Shown piece by piece: positions 25,546 through 34,482 of a stretch of DNA of 64,000 bases. This stretch comes from Ruminococcus_G sp963594675. Its GTDB lineage: Bacteria > Bacillota > Clostridia > Lachnospirales > Lachnospiraceae. Numbering within the stretch: the first letter of the stretch is position 1; each line of letters begins with the position of its first letter. The translations under genes and the position numbers were made by a program. The notes below the pieces were generated by a model, which was not told where the DNA came from, did no database searches, and saw nothing but the letters and a program-made list of their open reading frames with translations. Where the stretch lies: assembly GCA_963594675.1 (NCBI GenBank), contig CAVBGA010000193.1, positions 1-64,000 of the forward strand, in the 5' to 3' direction.

Positions 25546-27198
25546 CTACTCTTCCTGAATTACTTTCATAAATGCGGGAATCAGCTGTTTCTTTCTGGAG
25601 ACAAGATTTTCCAGCAGGAAGGAATCCTTCATCTGCTCTGCCCCTGCGAAAGCACTAGCTACTAACTGTTCTGCACCCTCTCCCGCATAGAGAAGTCTGG
25701 TGGATTCATCCAAAATATTCGTCAGCATGTAAAATACCATCTGAATACCATTTTTTCCACATTGTGCCTTCATAACAGGCAAAAGAATCTCTTGAATATT
25801 ATCCAGTTCTTCGCTCAGAAGGGAATTAAACTGGCCCACTCCAAAGGTCACATCATCGATGATGAAGGATTTGAAATCCTGATTAAATATCTCTTCCGCG
25901 GTCTTGTCCTGCAGACTGCTGCCAGCCCGAAACATGTCATTGGCAAATTCGCCTACCTCAATACCTGCAATCTCTGCCAACTGATTAGCCACAGCCATAT
26001 CCAACTTAGTGCAGGTAGGGGACCGGAACATCAAGGTATCCGAAAGAATCGCTGCGCAAAGTATACCCGCAATTTTTTCTGGAATTTCCACCTGTTGTTC
26101 CTGATACATCTGATAAATAATAGTAGCAGTACAACCCACCGGCTGATTTCTAAAGATTGCTGGCTGTCTGGTCTCCAAAGATCCGATTCTATGATGGTCA
26201 ATAATCTCCAGAATCACCGCTTCTTTTATATTATCCACTGCCTGTGATTTCTCATTGTGATCTACAAGAATGACCTCTTTTTTCTTAATATTCAACAAAT
26301 TACGGCGGGATACCGTGCCCTGGTAAATTCCCTGATCATCTAAAACTGGAAAATCTCTGTGACGATTTTTTCCCATGATGCCCCGTATATCATCTGTCAA
26401 GTCATCCAGACGGAAGCTGACAATATTCTTCGTCTTCATAAGATGACGCACAGGAATACTTTGATCGATCAGCTTTGCTATCGTCAGGGTATCGTAAGGC
26501 GTAGAAATAACGACACAGCCCTGTTCACTGGCCAGCTTCTGGATTACTGTAGATACCTTAGAGCCCAGACCAATAATAATGCAAGCCGCCTTTGCCTCAA
26601 TGGCACAAAGGTGATCCTCCATACGATTTCCCAAAACAACCATATCACCCGCTTCAATATAGCGCTCCATCTTGTCAGGATTCGCTGCACCGATGATAAT
26701 CTTGCCCGAGTCGAAATACTCCTTCTCACCACTTACAAGGATGCTGCCTGCAAGTGTTTCCGCAATATTGGTATATGTGGTTTTTGCCTTTGCAACCACC
26801 GTATTATCATAGGCATTCATGTACGATTTTGCAATATCACTGACGGTGATCAAACCTTCCAGATGATTTTCTTCATCTGTGATGGGCAAGGTAACTGCCC
26901 CTTCTTCTTTCAGAAGGTTATACGCTTTTTTTATAGAAATATCCCCAGGTGCACCGTGGGTCTTATGCAGTTCCATATCCCGCACCTGAGTACCTATATC
27001 CTGCATGTAATCCGGCTTCGCAACATCAAAGCGTTTCAATACATACTCAGTTTCCGCATTAAGACTTCCCGCCCGCATGGGTATAAAAGTTCCATCCTCT
27101 GTCTTATTTTTTAATTCTGCATATGCAATAGCGGAACATATGGAATCCGTATCAGGATTCTTATGTCCGATTACATAAACTTTTCTTTCTCTCTCCAA
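25546..27198 (-). CDS. Manganese-dependent inorganic diphosphatase with CBS and DRTGG domains
   Basis: The 550-residue enzyme belongs to the regulated family II pyrophosphatases, which hydrolyse PPi to phosphate. The catalytic DHH part is split: GHKNPDTDSICSAIAYAE at the start, and VDHNEKSQAV plus EIIDHHRIGSLET after the insert, followed by a DHHA2 domain (ILSDTLMFRSPTCT). The insert (about 65-300) holds a CBS motif, a DRTGG domain and a second CBS motif (NRHRDFPVLDDQGIYQGTVS). This layout is regulated by adenine nucleotides or diadenosine polyphosphates in characterised members. The start appears to be TTG 27198, 9 bases after GGGAG. Confidence 0.93.
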   Translation of the reverse strand: MERERKVYVIGHKNPDTDSICSAIAYAELKNKTEDGTFIPMRAGSLNAETEYVLKRFDVAKPDYMQDIGTQVRDMELHKTHGAPGDISIKKAYNLLKEEGAVTLPITDEENHLEGLITVSDIAKSYMNAYDNTVVAKAKTTYTNIAETLAGSILVSGEKEYFDSGKIIIGAANPDKMERYIEAGDMVVLGNRMEDHLCAIEAKAACIIIGLGSKVSTVIQKLASEQGCVVISTPYDTLTIAKLIDQSIPVRHLMKTKNIVSFRLDDLTDDIRGIMGKNRHRDFPVLDDQGIYQGTVSRRNLLNIKKKEVILVDHNEKSQAVDNIKEAVILEIIDHHRIGSLETRQPAIFRNQPVGCTATIIYQMYQEQQVEIPEKIAGILCAAILSDTLMFRSPTCTKLDMAVANQLAEIAGIEVGEFANDMFRAGSSLQDKTAEEIFNQDFKSFIIDDVTFGVGQFNSLLSEELDNIQEILLPVMKAQCGKNGIQMVFYMLTNILDESTRLLYAGEGAEQLVASAFAGAEQMKDSFLLENLVSRKKQLIPAFMKVIQEE

Positions 27199-27503
27199 TT
27201 AATCAACTCCCTATCGCCTCTAATCTGTTAAAAAGTTCCCTACATCCCCTGCCAAAGAACTTGCCGTAAGTTACTGTTCACAGTAACCAAAATTACTTTA
27301 ATTTCTCTCCATGCATAGTCACATTTTTTATAATTATTATAGTATCATATTCAGAATATATTGGTCAATGCGATCACAAATATGTTATACTTTTCCTAAA
27401 TTCATGGTAGTACTGTTCACTTTTACCTGACATTTATCATGGGATGCACCGTCATGGATTTGCTTCAGTAAACAGCAGCCAAACTATATTTAGGAGGTCA
27501 AAA
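27199..27503. other. Divergent intergenic region
   Basis: This 305-base gap lies between the diphosphatase and the S1-domain gene. It holds a short hairpin GTTACTG-TTCA-CAGTAAC (27270-27287) and a possible rightward promoter at 27361-27391. I see nothing else. Confidence 0.5.
27361..27391 (+). promoter_or_regulatory. Possible promoter of the S1-domain gene
   Basis: TTGGTC (27361-27366) and TATACT (27386-27391), with a 19-base spacer (18 if TTATAC is used). Confidence 0.35.
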
Positions 27504-28133
27504 ATGGAAAACAAAGATATGCAGGTCTGGGAAAAATTAGAGGAACTCAAGGAAAATAAAACAACTCTTGATGTGAAAGTAAGTGGAATCGTAAATGGCG
27601 GTGTCATCGCTACGGTAGAAGGCATCCGAGGATTTATTCCTGCCTCCCGACTTTCCCTTCAGTATGTAGAAGATACCAATCCTTATCTGAATCAATCTCT
27701 TCAGGTCCGTATCATCGAGCTTGATCCGTCTGAAAAACGCCTTGTTCTTTCTGCCAAAGAAATCCTTCGGGAAAAAGCAGAAGAAGAACGAAAAGAAATG
27801 GCATCCCAGGTGGAAATTGGTCTGATCACTGAGGGGACAGTGGAAACCATTAAACCTTACGGCGCCTTCGTCAATATCGGAAATGGTTTATCTGGCTTGG
27901 TCCATGTTTCTCAGATCAGCGAGAAAAGAATCAAAACCCCAGAAGATGTGCTAAGCGTAGGGGACCAGGTTAAAGTAAAGGTTATCGCTGTTAAGGATGG
28001 CAAGCTGAGTCTTAGCATGAAAGCACTTAACGATACTGACTCTGAGGAAATGCAAGAAGAAGATTTCCAGCTTCCCGAAACAGAAGCCGCAACTACAAAT
28101 CTCGGCTCTCTATTCGCTAATATCAAACTGTAA
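27504..28133 (+). CDS. RNA-binding protein with two S1 domains
   Basis: The 209-residue protein has two S1 (OB-fold) domains. The first (about 14-85; SGIVNGGVIATVEGIRGFIP) is divergent. The second (about 105-180; GTVETIKPYGAFVNIGNGLS, GLVHVSQIS) is canonical. It resembles a short form of ribosomal protein S1 (RpsA/YpfD family) with fewer repeats, and probably binds single-stranded RNA at the ribosome or in RNA turnover. AGGAGGTC precedes ATG 27504; an upstream ATG at 27444 has no site. It is a single-gene unit closed by a GC-rich hairpin. Confidence 0.85.
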   Translation: MENKDMQVWEKLEELKENKTTLDVKVSGIVNGGVIATVEGIRGFIPASRLSLQYVEDTNPYLNQSLQVRIIELDPSEKRLVLSAKEILREKAEEERKEMASQVEIGLITEGTVETIKPYGAFVNIGNGLSGLVHVSQISEKRIKTPEDVLSVGDQVKVKVIAVKDGKLSLSMKALNDTDSEEMQEEDFQLPETEAATTNLGSLFANIKL

Positions 28134-28167
28134 ATCCTACATAGTAATTTCTTTAGACATGAGGAGT

Positions 28168-28189
28168 GCCCGGACATTACTGCCCGGGC
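28168..28189 (+). terminator. Probable terminator after the S1-domain gene
   Basis: GCCCGG (28168-28173) pairs with CCGGGC (28184-28189), then GATTATTATG. The T-tract is weak. Confidence 0.5.
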
Positions 28190-28405
28190 GATTATTATGA
28201 AAAAATTTAATATGTGTCATATTTAATAAATATAATCTCTTCTGTAATTGTTATTATAGATATTAAATATGAACAAATTATGAACGCATGGTAAATATTC
28301 GATTAATTGCACAAAAATTATTTTCTTTGCAACGTTTTTTTGTCTATAAATACCACAGTGTTTTTCTTCTTTATTCTGTATATTTGTTGAATTCTAATAA
28401 CTTTT

Positions 28406-29323
28406 CTAAAAAAGACCTTTTATGGCATCCCAAAGCTGTTTTGCATAATTTCCTAATTGGGCAAAGAATCCGTCGGCCTGCTCCTGGCTGATGCCCAGAT
28501 CAATATTCAAATCAGAAAGCTTATTATATAGAGCCTTGGCCTGCTCCTGAAGAGAAGATACATCCAAGTCCAACTTGGAAATTTTTTCCATCAGCTCGAT
28601 AATCTGCTGTTTATCCTCATCTGACAGGGAAATTTCCAACTTTTCAGCTGTCTCATCGACGGCATCCTCAATCTTGTCCTCATCTGACAAATCCTTTGAT
28701 ACCACAATATCCTTTACAGCGCCTACCAACTCTTCTGCCTTGTCCTGGTCACCAATGGTATCACCCAGATCACTGGTAACTACCAACTCATTTGTCGCTG
28801 CATCTGCATTACTCTCATCGATTACCTTACCAGTCATATTCTCATAGGCTTCCATAGCCCCCACCAGAGCCGCTGTTCCGGAAATGGAATAAGGTCCTAC
28901 AACCGTAACGTCCGCATTTTCCACCCCAGCAGTAACTAAGGCATTTTGATACATTCCCTCTGTACAGTAGGAAATATTTTTCGTGGTAACCTTTACCCCG
29001 TTGCCATCTTCCTTACCTTCCACCTTAACAGACGAAAGTGCTCTAGAGCCAATCAGACTTTGCGAAAGATATTGATCCAAATATTCATGTTCCATCTTGT
29101 TGGTAACCGTTGCCACTGTATAATTGGCAAGGTCACTTTCTGTAACTCCAAGAAGCTGTAAAACCGTTGCCTTTTCATCCGACTTTAGGTCCGCTCCCAG
29201 TGCAATATATGGTTTATTGAGATCTGCTGTCTTTGCATCAGCAAAAACAGTATTTACACATACAAAGGAACTTATCATTGTAACTGCTGCCATAAAGACA
29301 GCGGTGAATTTCTTAAATTTCAA
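28406..29323 (-). CDS. Secreted DUF1002 family protein
   Basis: The 305-residue exported protein belongs to the DUF1002 family, common in Clostridia and Bacilli and of unknown function. I start it at TTG 29323, which follows GGGAGG by 7 bases and gives a clean signal peptide (KFKKFTAVFMAAVTMISS, cleavage near VFA). Family segments include IALGADLKSDEKATVLQLLG, ENADVTVVGPYSISGTAALV and GAMEAYENMTGKVI. The last third is helical and acidic. The track's ATG 29413 would place a hydrophobic stretch before the signal peptide and lacks a ribosome site. Confidence 0.85.
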   Translation of the reverse strand: MKFKKFTAVFMAAVTMISSFVCVNTVFADAKTADLNKPYIALGADLKSDEKATVLQLLGVTESDLANYTVATVTNKMEHEYLDQYLSQSLIGSRALSSVKVEGKEDGNGVKVTTKNISYCTEGMYQNALVTAGVENADVTVVGPYSISGTAALVGAMEAYENMTGKVIDESNADAATNELVVTSDLGDTIGDQDKAEELVGAVKDIVVSKDLSDEDKIEDAVDETAEKLEISLSDEDKQQIIELMEKISKLDLDVSSLQEQAKALYNKLSDLNIDLGISQEQADGFFAQLGNYAKQLWDAIKGLF

Positions 29324-29494
29324 TTTTGTACCTCCCAGATTATTTCCTTTTATGTTTTGCATTATATCATACATGCCTACAACTAACTCTAAAAAAAAGA
29401 TAAAGATATTCATAAGAAAAGCCGCTTCCTATACAGAAACGACCTCTTCTTTCATTTTCTTTTATCCATCATACATTTTCATGCAGATTTTCTC

Positions 29495-30373
29495 TTAAGC
29501 AAGATCACCCAGGGCATCGCTAAGCTTTGCAAATTGCTCCAGACTCAGAGCCTCCCCTCTTATATTCAGAGGCAAGTCACAAGCCGTCAGAGCTCCTTCA
29601 ATTTCTTCCCTGCTGTAATGGAATTCACTGAAATTTTTTAATCCATTTACCAAGGTTTTCCTTCTCTGATTAAAAGAAGCACGAATCACCTGAAAAAGCA
29701 ATTTCTCATTCTTTGCCTGAACCGGTGCCTTCTCATACTTATTCAGTCGAATCACTGCACTGCCCACATTTGGCCTTGGCATGAAACAGTTAGGAGGCAC
29801 AAAGGCAGCGATATAGGGTTCCGCATAATATTGCACAGCCAAAGAAAGGGCACCATAGTCCTTACTTCCTGGCCCGGCCTGCATACGAGAGGCAACCTCT
29901 TTTTGCACCATAACTGTGATGGACTGCAAAGGTACGTGATTCTCAAAAAGTCCCATAATAATGGGGGTCGTAATGTAATAAGGCAGATTCGCTACGATTT
30001 TAGCCGGTTTTCCCTGATTCTTCTCTTCCAGCAGCTTTGTTAAATCCACCTTTAAGATGTCTTCATTGATCACTGTTACATTGTCAAAACCCTGCAAGGT
30101 ATCCTCTAGGATAGGAAGTAAGCTTTTATCAATCTCTACCGCACAAACCTCCCTTGCAGCGCAGGAAAGATATTGGGTCATGGTTCCAATACCTGGACCG
30201 ATTTCGATCACAAAATCATCCGGTCCAATGTCTGCCGCCGCAATAATTTTATCAAGGACATGGGTATCGATCAAAAAGTTCTGCCCAAACTTTTTTTGAA
30301 ATACAAAATCATATTTTTTTAATACTGCAATGGTTTCCTTGGGATCCCCCAAAAAAGGCATGTTTTTACTCAT
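29495..30373 (-). CDS. rsmA: 16S rRNA dimethyladenosine transferase
   Basis: The 292-residue KsgA enzyme dimethylates two adjacent adenines in the 3' hairpin of 16S rRNA during small-subunit assembly. KKFGQNFLIDTHVLDKI, the SAM motif VIEIGPGIGTMTQYL, the catalytic NLPYYITTPIIM, and the C-terminal RASFNQRRKTLVNGLKNF are all present. Length is normal. Its ATG overlaps the stop of the upstream giant gene by one base (TAATG), so it is translationally coupled to that gene. Confidence 0.97.
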   Translation of the reverse strand: MSKNMPFLGDPKETIAVLKKYDFVFQKKFGQNFLIDTHVLDKIIAAADIGPDDFVIEIGPGIGTMTQYLSCAAREVCAVEIDKSLLPILEDTLQGFDNVTVINEDILKVDLTKLLEEKNQGKPAKIVANLPYYITTPIIMGLFENHVPLQSITVMVQKEVASRMQAGPGSKDYGALSLAVQYYAEPYIAAFVPPNCFMPRPNVGSAVIRLNKYEKAPVQAKNEKLLFQVIRASFNQRRKTLVNGLKNFSEFHYSREEIEGALTACDLPLNIRGEALSLEQFAKLSDALGDLA

Positions 30374-33300
30374 TAATTCTTAAAATCCTTCTCACCAATT
30401 GTGATTCTTCCATCCTGATCAATTCGACTCATAGGAACTTTTTTTCCTAATTTTCCTTTATGCACCTTCAAAATCGCCTCATCCACCAAAATTCCTACAT
30501 CCGCAATGGTCAAGGCATCCGTTTTTTCCTGTCCCTCACTGATTTTTGTATAAAGAGCAAGAATTCCCATCTGATTGAATGAGTATCCTTTCTCCATGGC
30601 ATAAATCTTGGCAAAGGCAACCAACTCATCATTTGTCAACACAGGAATAGAGATTGCCGAATCAATTTTTGCGGCAAATTCCTTATTGCATCCTAAAAGC
30701 TGTCTCATTTGTGGCGCATCATCTTCCAAGAAGAGCACGAGGCCATCTGTTCTAAAGCTCATGGCATCAGACAATTTCTGTACCGTCTCCCCAGTCATTG
30801 CCCCAGCATTCTCAATAACCAGAAATCCTCCAGACATCAAACTAACTACCTTAGCGGGATCCTTGCTATTCATAGCAGCACCATCCACCTTAGCCATTTT
30901 TACGGCTTCAAGCCCCATACCACTAGCAATAGCATTGATCAGACAATTGATCATCTTGGACTTGCCACTTCCGCTGCGGCCCATTACCGCAACATTTCCC
31001 CTACGGGAGGTCTTATCCCCCATATAGCGATAAACATTGTTCATGGCATTTAAAAGTCGCTGATCCATACCTGGAATAATAGAAAAATAACTGAAAATTT
31101 TGATTTGTTCTTCTGTCAGTTTCTCCTGCTGGAAAACATCAGAAGAAAGCTCAGAGCTATCATTTTGCACCAGACCCTCTGTCGGATCTTCCACAATAAT
31201 GGTATTTCCCAGGTTTTCCTGACTCTCGTTTCCGTCAGCTACTACTTCTTTTTCGGTACTTTCACTTTCGTCAACTGTCGCTACTTCTTCAACGTTTTCC
31301 CTTTCATCAACTGCCGCTGCTTCTTCAAGCTTTTCACTTTCATCAACTGCCGCTGCTTTTTCAACGTTTTCATTTTTGTCAACTGCCGCTGCTTCTTCAG
31401 AGCTTTCAGCCTCAGAAATCTCCGTATTTTCTTCTACAGCTTCGAAATCTTTATCAATATCTTCATCTAAGAGAGCATTATCAGAAAAGATTTGGTCAAA
31501 TATAGACACTTCTGCCAAAGCCTCTGCCAAAATCATGCCCTCAGCAGATAATTCTATTTCCTCATCTTCTGCTTCTTGAGGAATTTCAGAAATCTCTTCC
31601 TCTACTTCATCTGCTGCCGCAATAAGCATACGCAATTCAGCAGATAAGTCTTCGAGTTCACTTTTCTCATCTGCCTTATCTGATGTTTCGGCTTCTACTA
31701 CTTCAATTTCCGATGCATCGGCTTCTGACTCTTCATCTTCTGGGGCTTCGTCTCCTACCTCTTCAGACTCCGGTGCCTCATCTTCTGATGCTTCTACTTT
31801 CACCTCTTCAGGCTCCGGTGTCTCAGCTTCTGATGCTTCAGACTCTAGCACTTCACTTTCCGCTTCTCTTCTTTCCTCGTCCTCAGAAGATTTCTCATTA
31901 ACTTCAGGTAGCACAATTACCGTGTCAGATTCTTCCGCACTTTCTATCTCCTGCGAATAGTCCAGTTCCACATCTGACAAAACATTTCCCATAGCTTCAT
32001 ATTCCGCCAAATCAAAGTCTTCCGCTATTTCTTCAATAATTTCTTCATCTTCCTGTACTTCTTCAGAAATCTCTTCTGCTTCGGTTGGCTCCTGGTTAGT
32101 CTCTTCTACTTCTGCTATTTCTTCTTCTGCTGCTTCGCCCTCTTCGACAGCTCCTTGGACAAGTTCTTCCGTCTCAGATATCTCGTCCTCAGCGTCCATC
32201 TCTTCAGCCGACTCTTGGACAGTTTCTTCTGTTTCTTCTGGCTCCGCTATTTCTTTCTCAGCTTCAAGCTCTTCAATTGGCTCTTGAACAGTCTCTTCCG
32301 CCTCCGGTATTATTTCTTCCTGGATTATCTCTTCGTCAATTTCCTCATTCTCCGCTGCTTCAGCAATTTCAGACTCAGAAATCACATCTGAAACATCCTG
32401 CAACTCTGCTTCACTTTCCGAAACCACACCAGAACTATCCAGATCTTCTGCTGTCTCTAATCCTTCCGCAGTCTTCGAATTCTCTGTCGTCTCCGAATCC
32501 TCCAGCTTTTCTGGCTCCATGGCCTTGGAAAAAAAGTTTTTTAGCCAGCCACCAAAACCTTTTTTCTTAGGTTGTTCTTCCTTTTCTGTGGTTTCTACAA
32601 TCTCAACAGCTTCTACTTCACCTGTCGCCACAGCGTCAGACTTTGTTTCTGTTGCTTCCGCTTCCGCTGCTTCTGACTCGTCCTCTACTGTATCCGCTTC
32701 CACTTCTTCCGCTTCTGCTGCTTCGGACTCGTCCTCTGTTACTTCCACTTCTTCCGTTTCTGCTGCTTCGGGCTCTTCCTCTGTTACTTCCACTTCTTCC
32801 GTTTCTGCTGCTTCGGACTCGTCCTCTGCTTCTTCCGCTTCTACAACTTCGGGCTCTTCCTCTGCTTCTTCCGCTTCCGCTGCTTCGGACTCGTCCTCTG
32901 CAACTTCAGGCTCCTCCACCAGCTCAGATTCGTCTCCAAAAAGAAGTTTATTGGCATCTTCATGCTCTTTTTCTACAACACCCAGAGCTTCCTCTGCCTG
33001 ACTTTGAATTGTCTCATTCACTTTATCTTTTGCAAGAATTTCCTGCATAAGATCATTTGCCGTGCGTTCCAGCAATTCCTGAATCCGACCGGCATCATGC
33101 TCATTCAGAGTGTTCTGCTCTGCCTTTTCTTTTTCCTTACGCTCATTTTCCACAGCAATTCTCAATTTATCCAATTCCTGTGTATGATAAACGGAATTGT
33201 GCTTAAAATTCTCCGGCTCTAATTTCCGTACAACATCAAAATCATAGGCCGTCTCATCAACCACTTCCGCTTGCGGCTCCTCATGTTCTGAAAAAGTCGA

Positions 33301-34278
33301 GAGCAAATCATTGTCCTGTTTATTCTTGGTAAATCCGGAAAAAACGTCCTTAAAACTAGAAGCCAGTTTTTCCCTTAGCAAGCTGGTTTCACTAAATAAT
33401 GACGTATTTTCGGAATCTTCTCGATCATATTCCTCATCAATATGTATTTTCAGCAGATCATCTGCATCCTGTTTGTCTTCGTCATCAGCATAAAGGAATT
33501 CATAATTTTCTTCATGTGCTTCCATGGGTTTTGCTGATGCTTCTGCCGCTTTTTTAGCTAACTCAGCATCTCTTTGAATCGCAGCATCCGCCTGATCCAG
33601 CTTTTGAAGCACTTTCTCATTTTCTCGCACACTAACAGAGGGAACTGACTTAATCACTTCCGAATACTCAGCACCCTTTCTAAATTTTGCTATATCTTCC
33701 GGAGTGAGGAATTCCATATGGGACTTTAATTCTCTCGCTTTACTTATATAACGTCCTTCACTAAACCAGAGAATCATGTCATCACAAGTCTCAATACACT
33801 TATCTATCATTCCTGCTTTTCCATAAAGCAGGGCAAGTTCATAGGCCCATCGCTCTGTAAACTCTCTTCTGCGATAGTCTTCCAATATTGCAATCTGGTC
33901 TAAAATTGGAGCATCCTTCGCTCTGAAAATTTTGTATTTTAATATATATTGAGAATTATCGTTTGATGCTGCCTGAATATATTCACTGAAATAATGAACC
34001 GCTTCATCAATATCTCCCAGTTTTAAAGAGATTTCTACCAAACGGTAAAGTATTGTCTTTCCTATAGATGAATGCCGGTAGGCCTGCAAAAGTATATTTT
34101 TGCTCTCCTCCAACATATCATTCATTTCAAAAATATCAGCGACCATGCACAGGGTATTTACACTTTTTACACGTCGCCAATCTATTGTCTCAACAAGATC
34201 AAGAGCTCCCTCGTAATCCTGACTATTGAGCATTTCTTTTATCTGATCAAGTTTTGCTTTATACTCCACGTTATCCAA
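30373..34278 (-). CDS. Giant TPR / Glu-rich / AAA-like P-loop protein
   Basis: The product is about 1301 residues in three parts. Residues 1-230 form helical TPR-like repeats (YEGALDLVETIDWRRVKSVN, GDIDEAVHYFSEYIQ). Residues about 240-1020 are extremely rich in Glu, with Ala/Ser/Val, and surely disordered. The C-terminal 260 residues are a P-loop domain: Walker A GRSGSGKS, a Walker B-like GGFLVIENA, and a late SpoVK/CbbX-like LTNDELVAFAKIYAMEKGYS. The Walker B has Glu-Asn rather than Asp-Glu, so ATPase activity is uncertain. I prefer TTG 34278, which has AAGGAG at normal distance; ATG 34311 lies only about 9 bases after the predicted transcript start. The function is unknown. It is coupled to rsmA. 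Confidence 0.75.
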   Translation of the reverse strand: MDNVEYKAKLDQIKEMLNSQDYEGALDLVETIDWRRVKSVNTLCMVADIFEMNDMLEESKNILLQAYRHSSIGKTILYRLVEISLKLGDIDEAVHYFSEYIQAASNDNSQYILKYKIFRAKDAPILDQIAILEDYRRREFTERWAYELALLYGKAGMIDKCIETCDDMILWFSEGRYISKARELKSHMEFLTPEDIAKFRKGAEYSEVIKSVPSVSVRENEKVLQKLDQADAAIQRDAELAKKAAEASAKPMEAHEENYEFLYADDEDKQDADDLLKIHIDEEYDREDSENTSLFSETSLLREKLASSFKDVFSGFTKNKQDNDLLSTFSEHEEPQAEVVDETAYDFDVVRKLEPENFKHNSVYHTQELDKLRIAVENERKEKEKAEQNTLNEHDAGRIQELLERTANDLMQEILAKDKVNETIQSQAEEALGVVEKEHEDANKLLFGDESELVEEPEVAEDESEAAEAEEAEEEPEVVEAEEAEDESEAAETEEVEVTEEEPEAAETEEVEVTEDESEAAEAEEVEADTVEDESEAAEAEATETKSDAVATGEVEAVEIVETTEKEEQPKKKGFGGWLKNFFSKAMEPEKLEDSETTENSKTAEGLETAEDLDSSGVVSESEAELQDVSDVISESEIAEAAENEEIDEEIIQEEIIPEAEETVQEPIEELEAEKEIAEPEETEETVQESAEEMDAEDEISETEELVQGAVEEGEAAEEEIAEVEETNQEPTEAEEISEEVQEDEEIIEEIAEDFDLAEYEAMGNVLSDVELDYSQEIESAEESDTVIVLPEVNEKSSEDEERREAESEVLESEASEAETPEPEEVKVEASEDEAPESEEVGDEAPEDEESEADASEIEVVEAETSDKADEKSELEDLSAELRMLIAAADEVEEEISEIPQEAEDEEIELSAEGMILAEALAEVSIFDQIFSDNALLDEDIDKDFEAVEENTEISEAESSEEAAAVDKNENVEKAAAVDESEKLEEAAAVDERENVEEVATVDESESTEKEVVADGNESQENLGNTIIVEDPTEGLVQNDSSELSSDVFQQEKLTEEQIKIFSYFSIIPGMDQRLLNAMNNVYRYMGDKTSRRGNVAVMGRSGSGKSKMINCLINAIASGMGLEAVKMAKVDGAAMNSKDPAKVVSLMSGGFLVIENAGAMTGETVQKLSDAMSFRTDGLVLFLEDDAPQMRQLLGCNKEFAAKIDSAISIPVLTNDELVAFAKIYAMEKGYSFNQMGILALYTKISEGQEKTDALTIADVGILVDEAILKVHKGKLGKKVPMSRIDQDGRITIGEKDFKN
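31272..31406 (-). repeat. In-frame 36-bp tandem repeats in the giant gene
   Basis: About three and a half units of 36 bases start at 31272, 31308, 31344 and 31380. Each encodes 12 residues of the type EEAAAVDESEKL. More diverged Glu/Ala repeats lie at 32650-32930. Confidence 0.75.
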
Positions 34279-34326
34279 CGCACTTTCACTCCTTGCTGTA
34301 ATCGGAGACATTTCCGGACTGTATCA

Positions 34327-34356
34327 AGTGTATCATACCGACTCTTGCTCTGTCAA
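34327..34356 (-). promoter_or_regulatory. Promoter of the giant gene-rsmA operon
   Basis: A perfect TTGACA (34356-34351), 18 bases, then TACACT (34332-34327) on the minus strand. The predicted start near 34320 favours translation from TTG 34278. Confidence 0.55.
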
Positions 34357-34375
34357 AAAATTCTTTAAAAGATAA

Positions 34376-34452
34376 GACCCGCAAAAGAAAGACGATTTAG
34401 CAGTCCTTCCTGCGGGCCTTACAAGATAGGGAATCCTATATGAAATATAGGA
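34376..34452 (-). terminator. Double hairpin terminator after glgP
   Basis: TCCTATAT-GAA-ATATAGGA (34434-34452) is followed by a longer hairpin with GACCCGCA / TGCGGGCC arms (34376-34418), then TTATCTTTT on the minus strand. Confidence 0.75.
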
Positions 34453-34482
34453 AAGTCCATCTCTAAAAGTCAAACATTCTTA

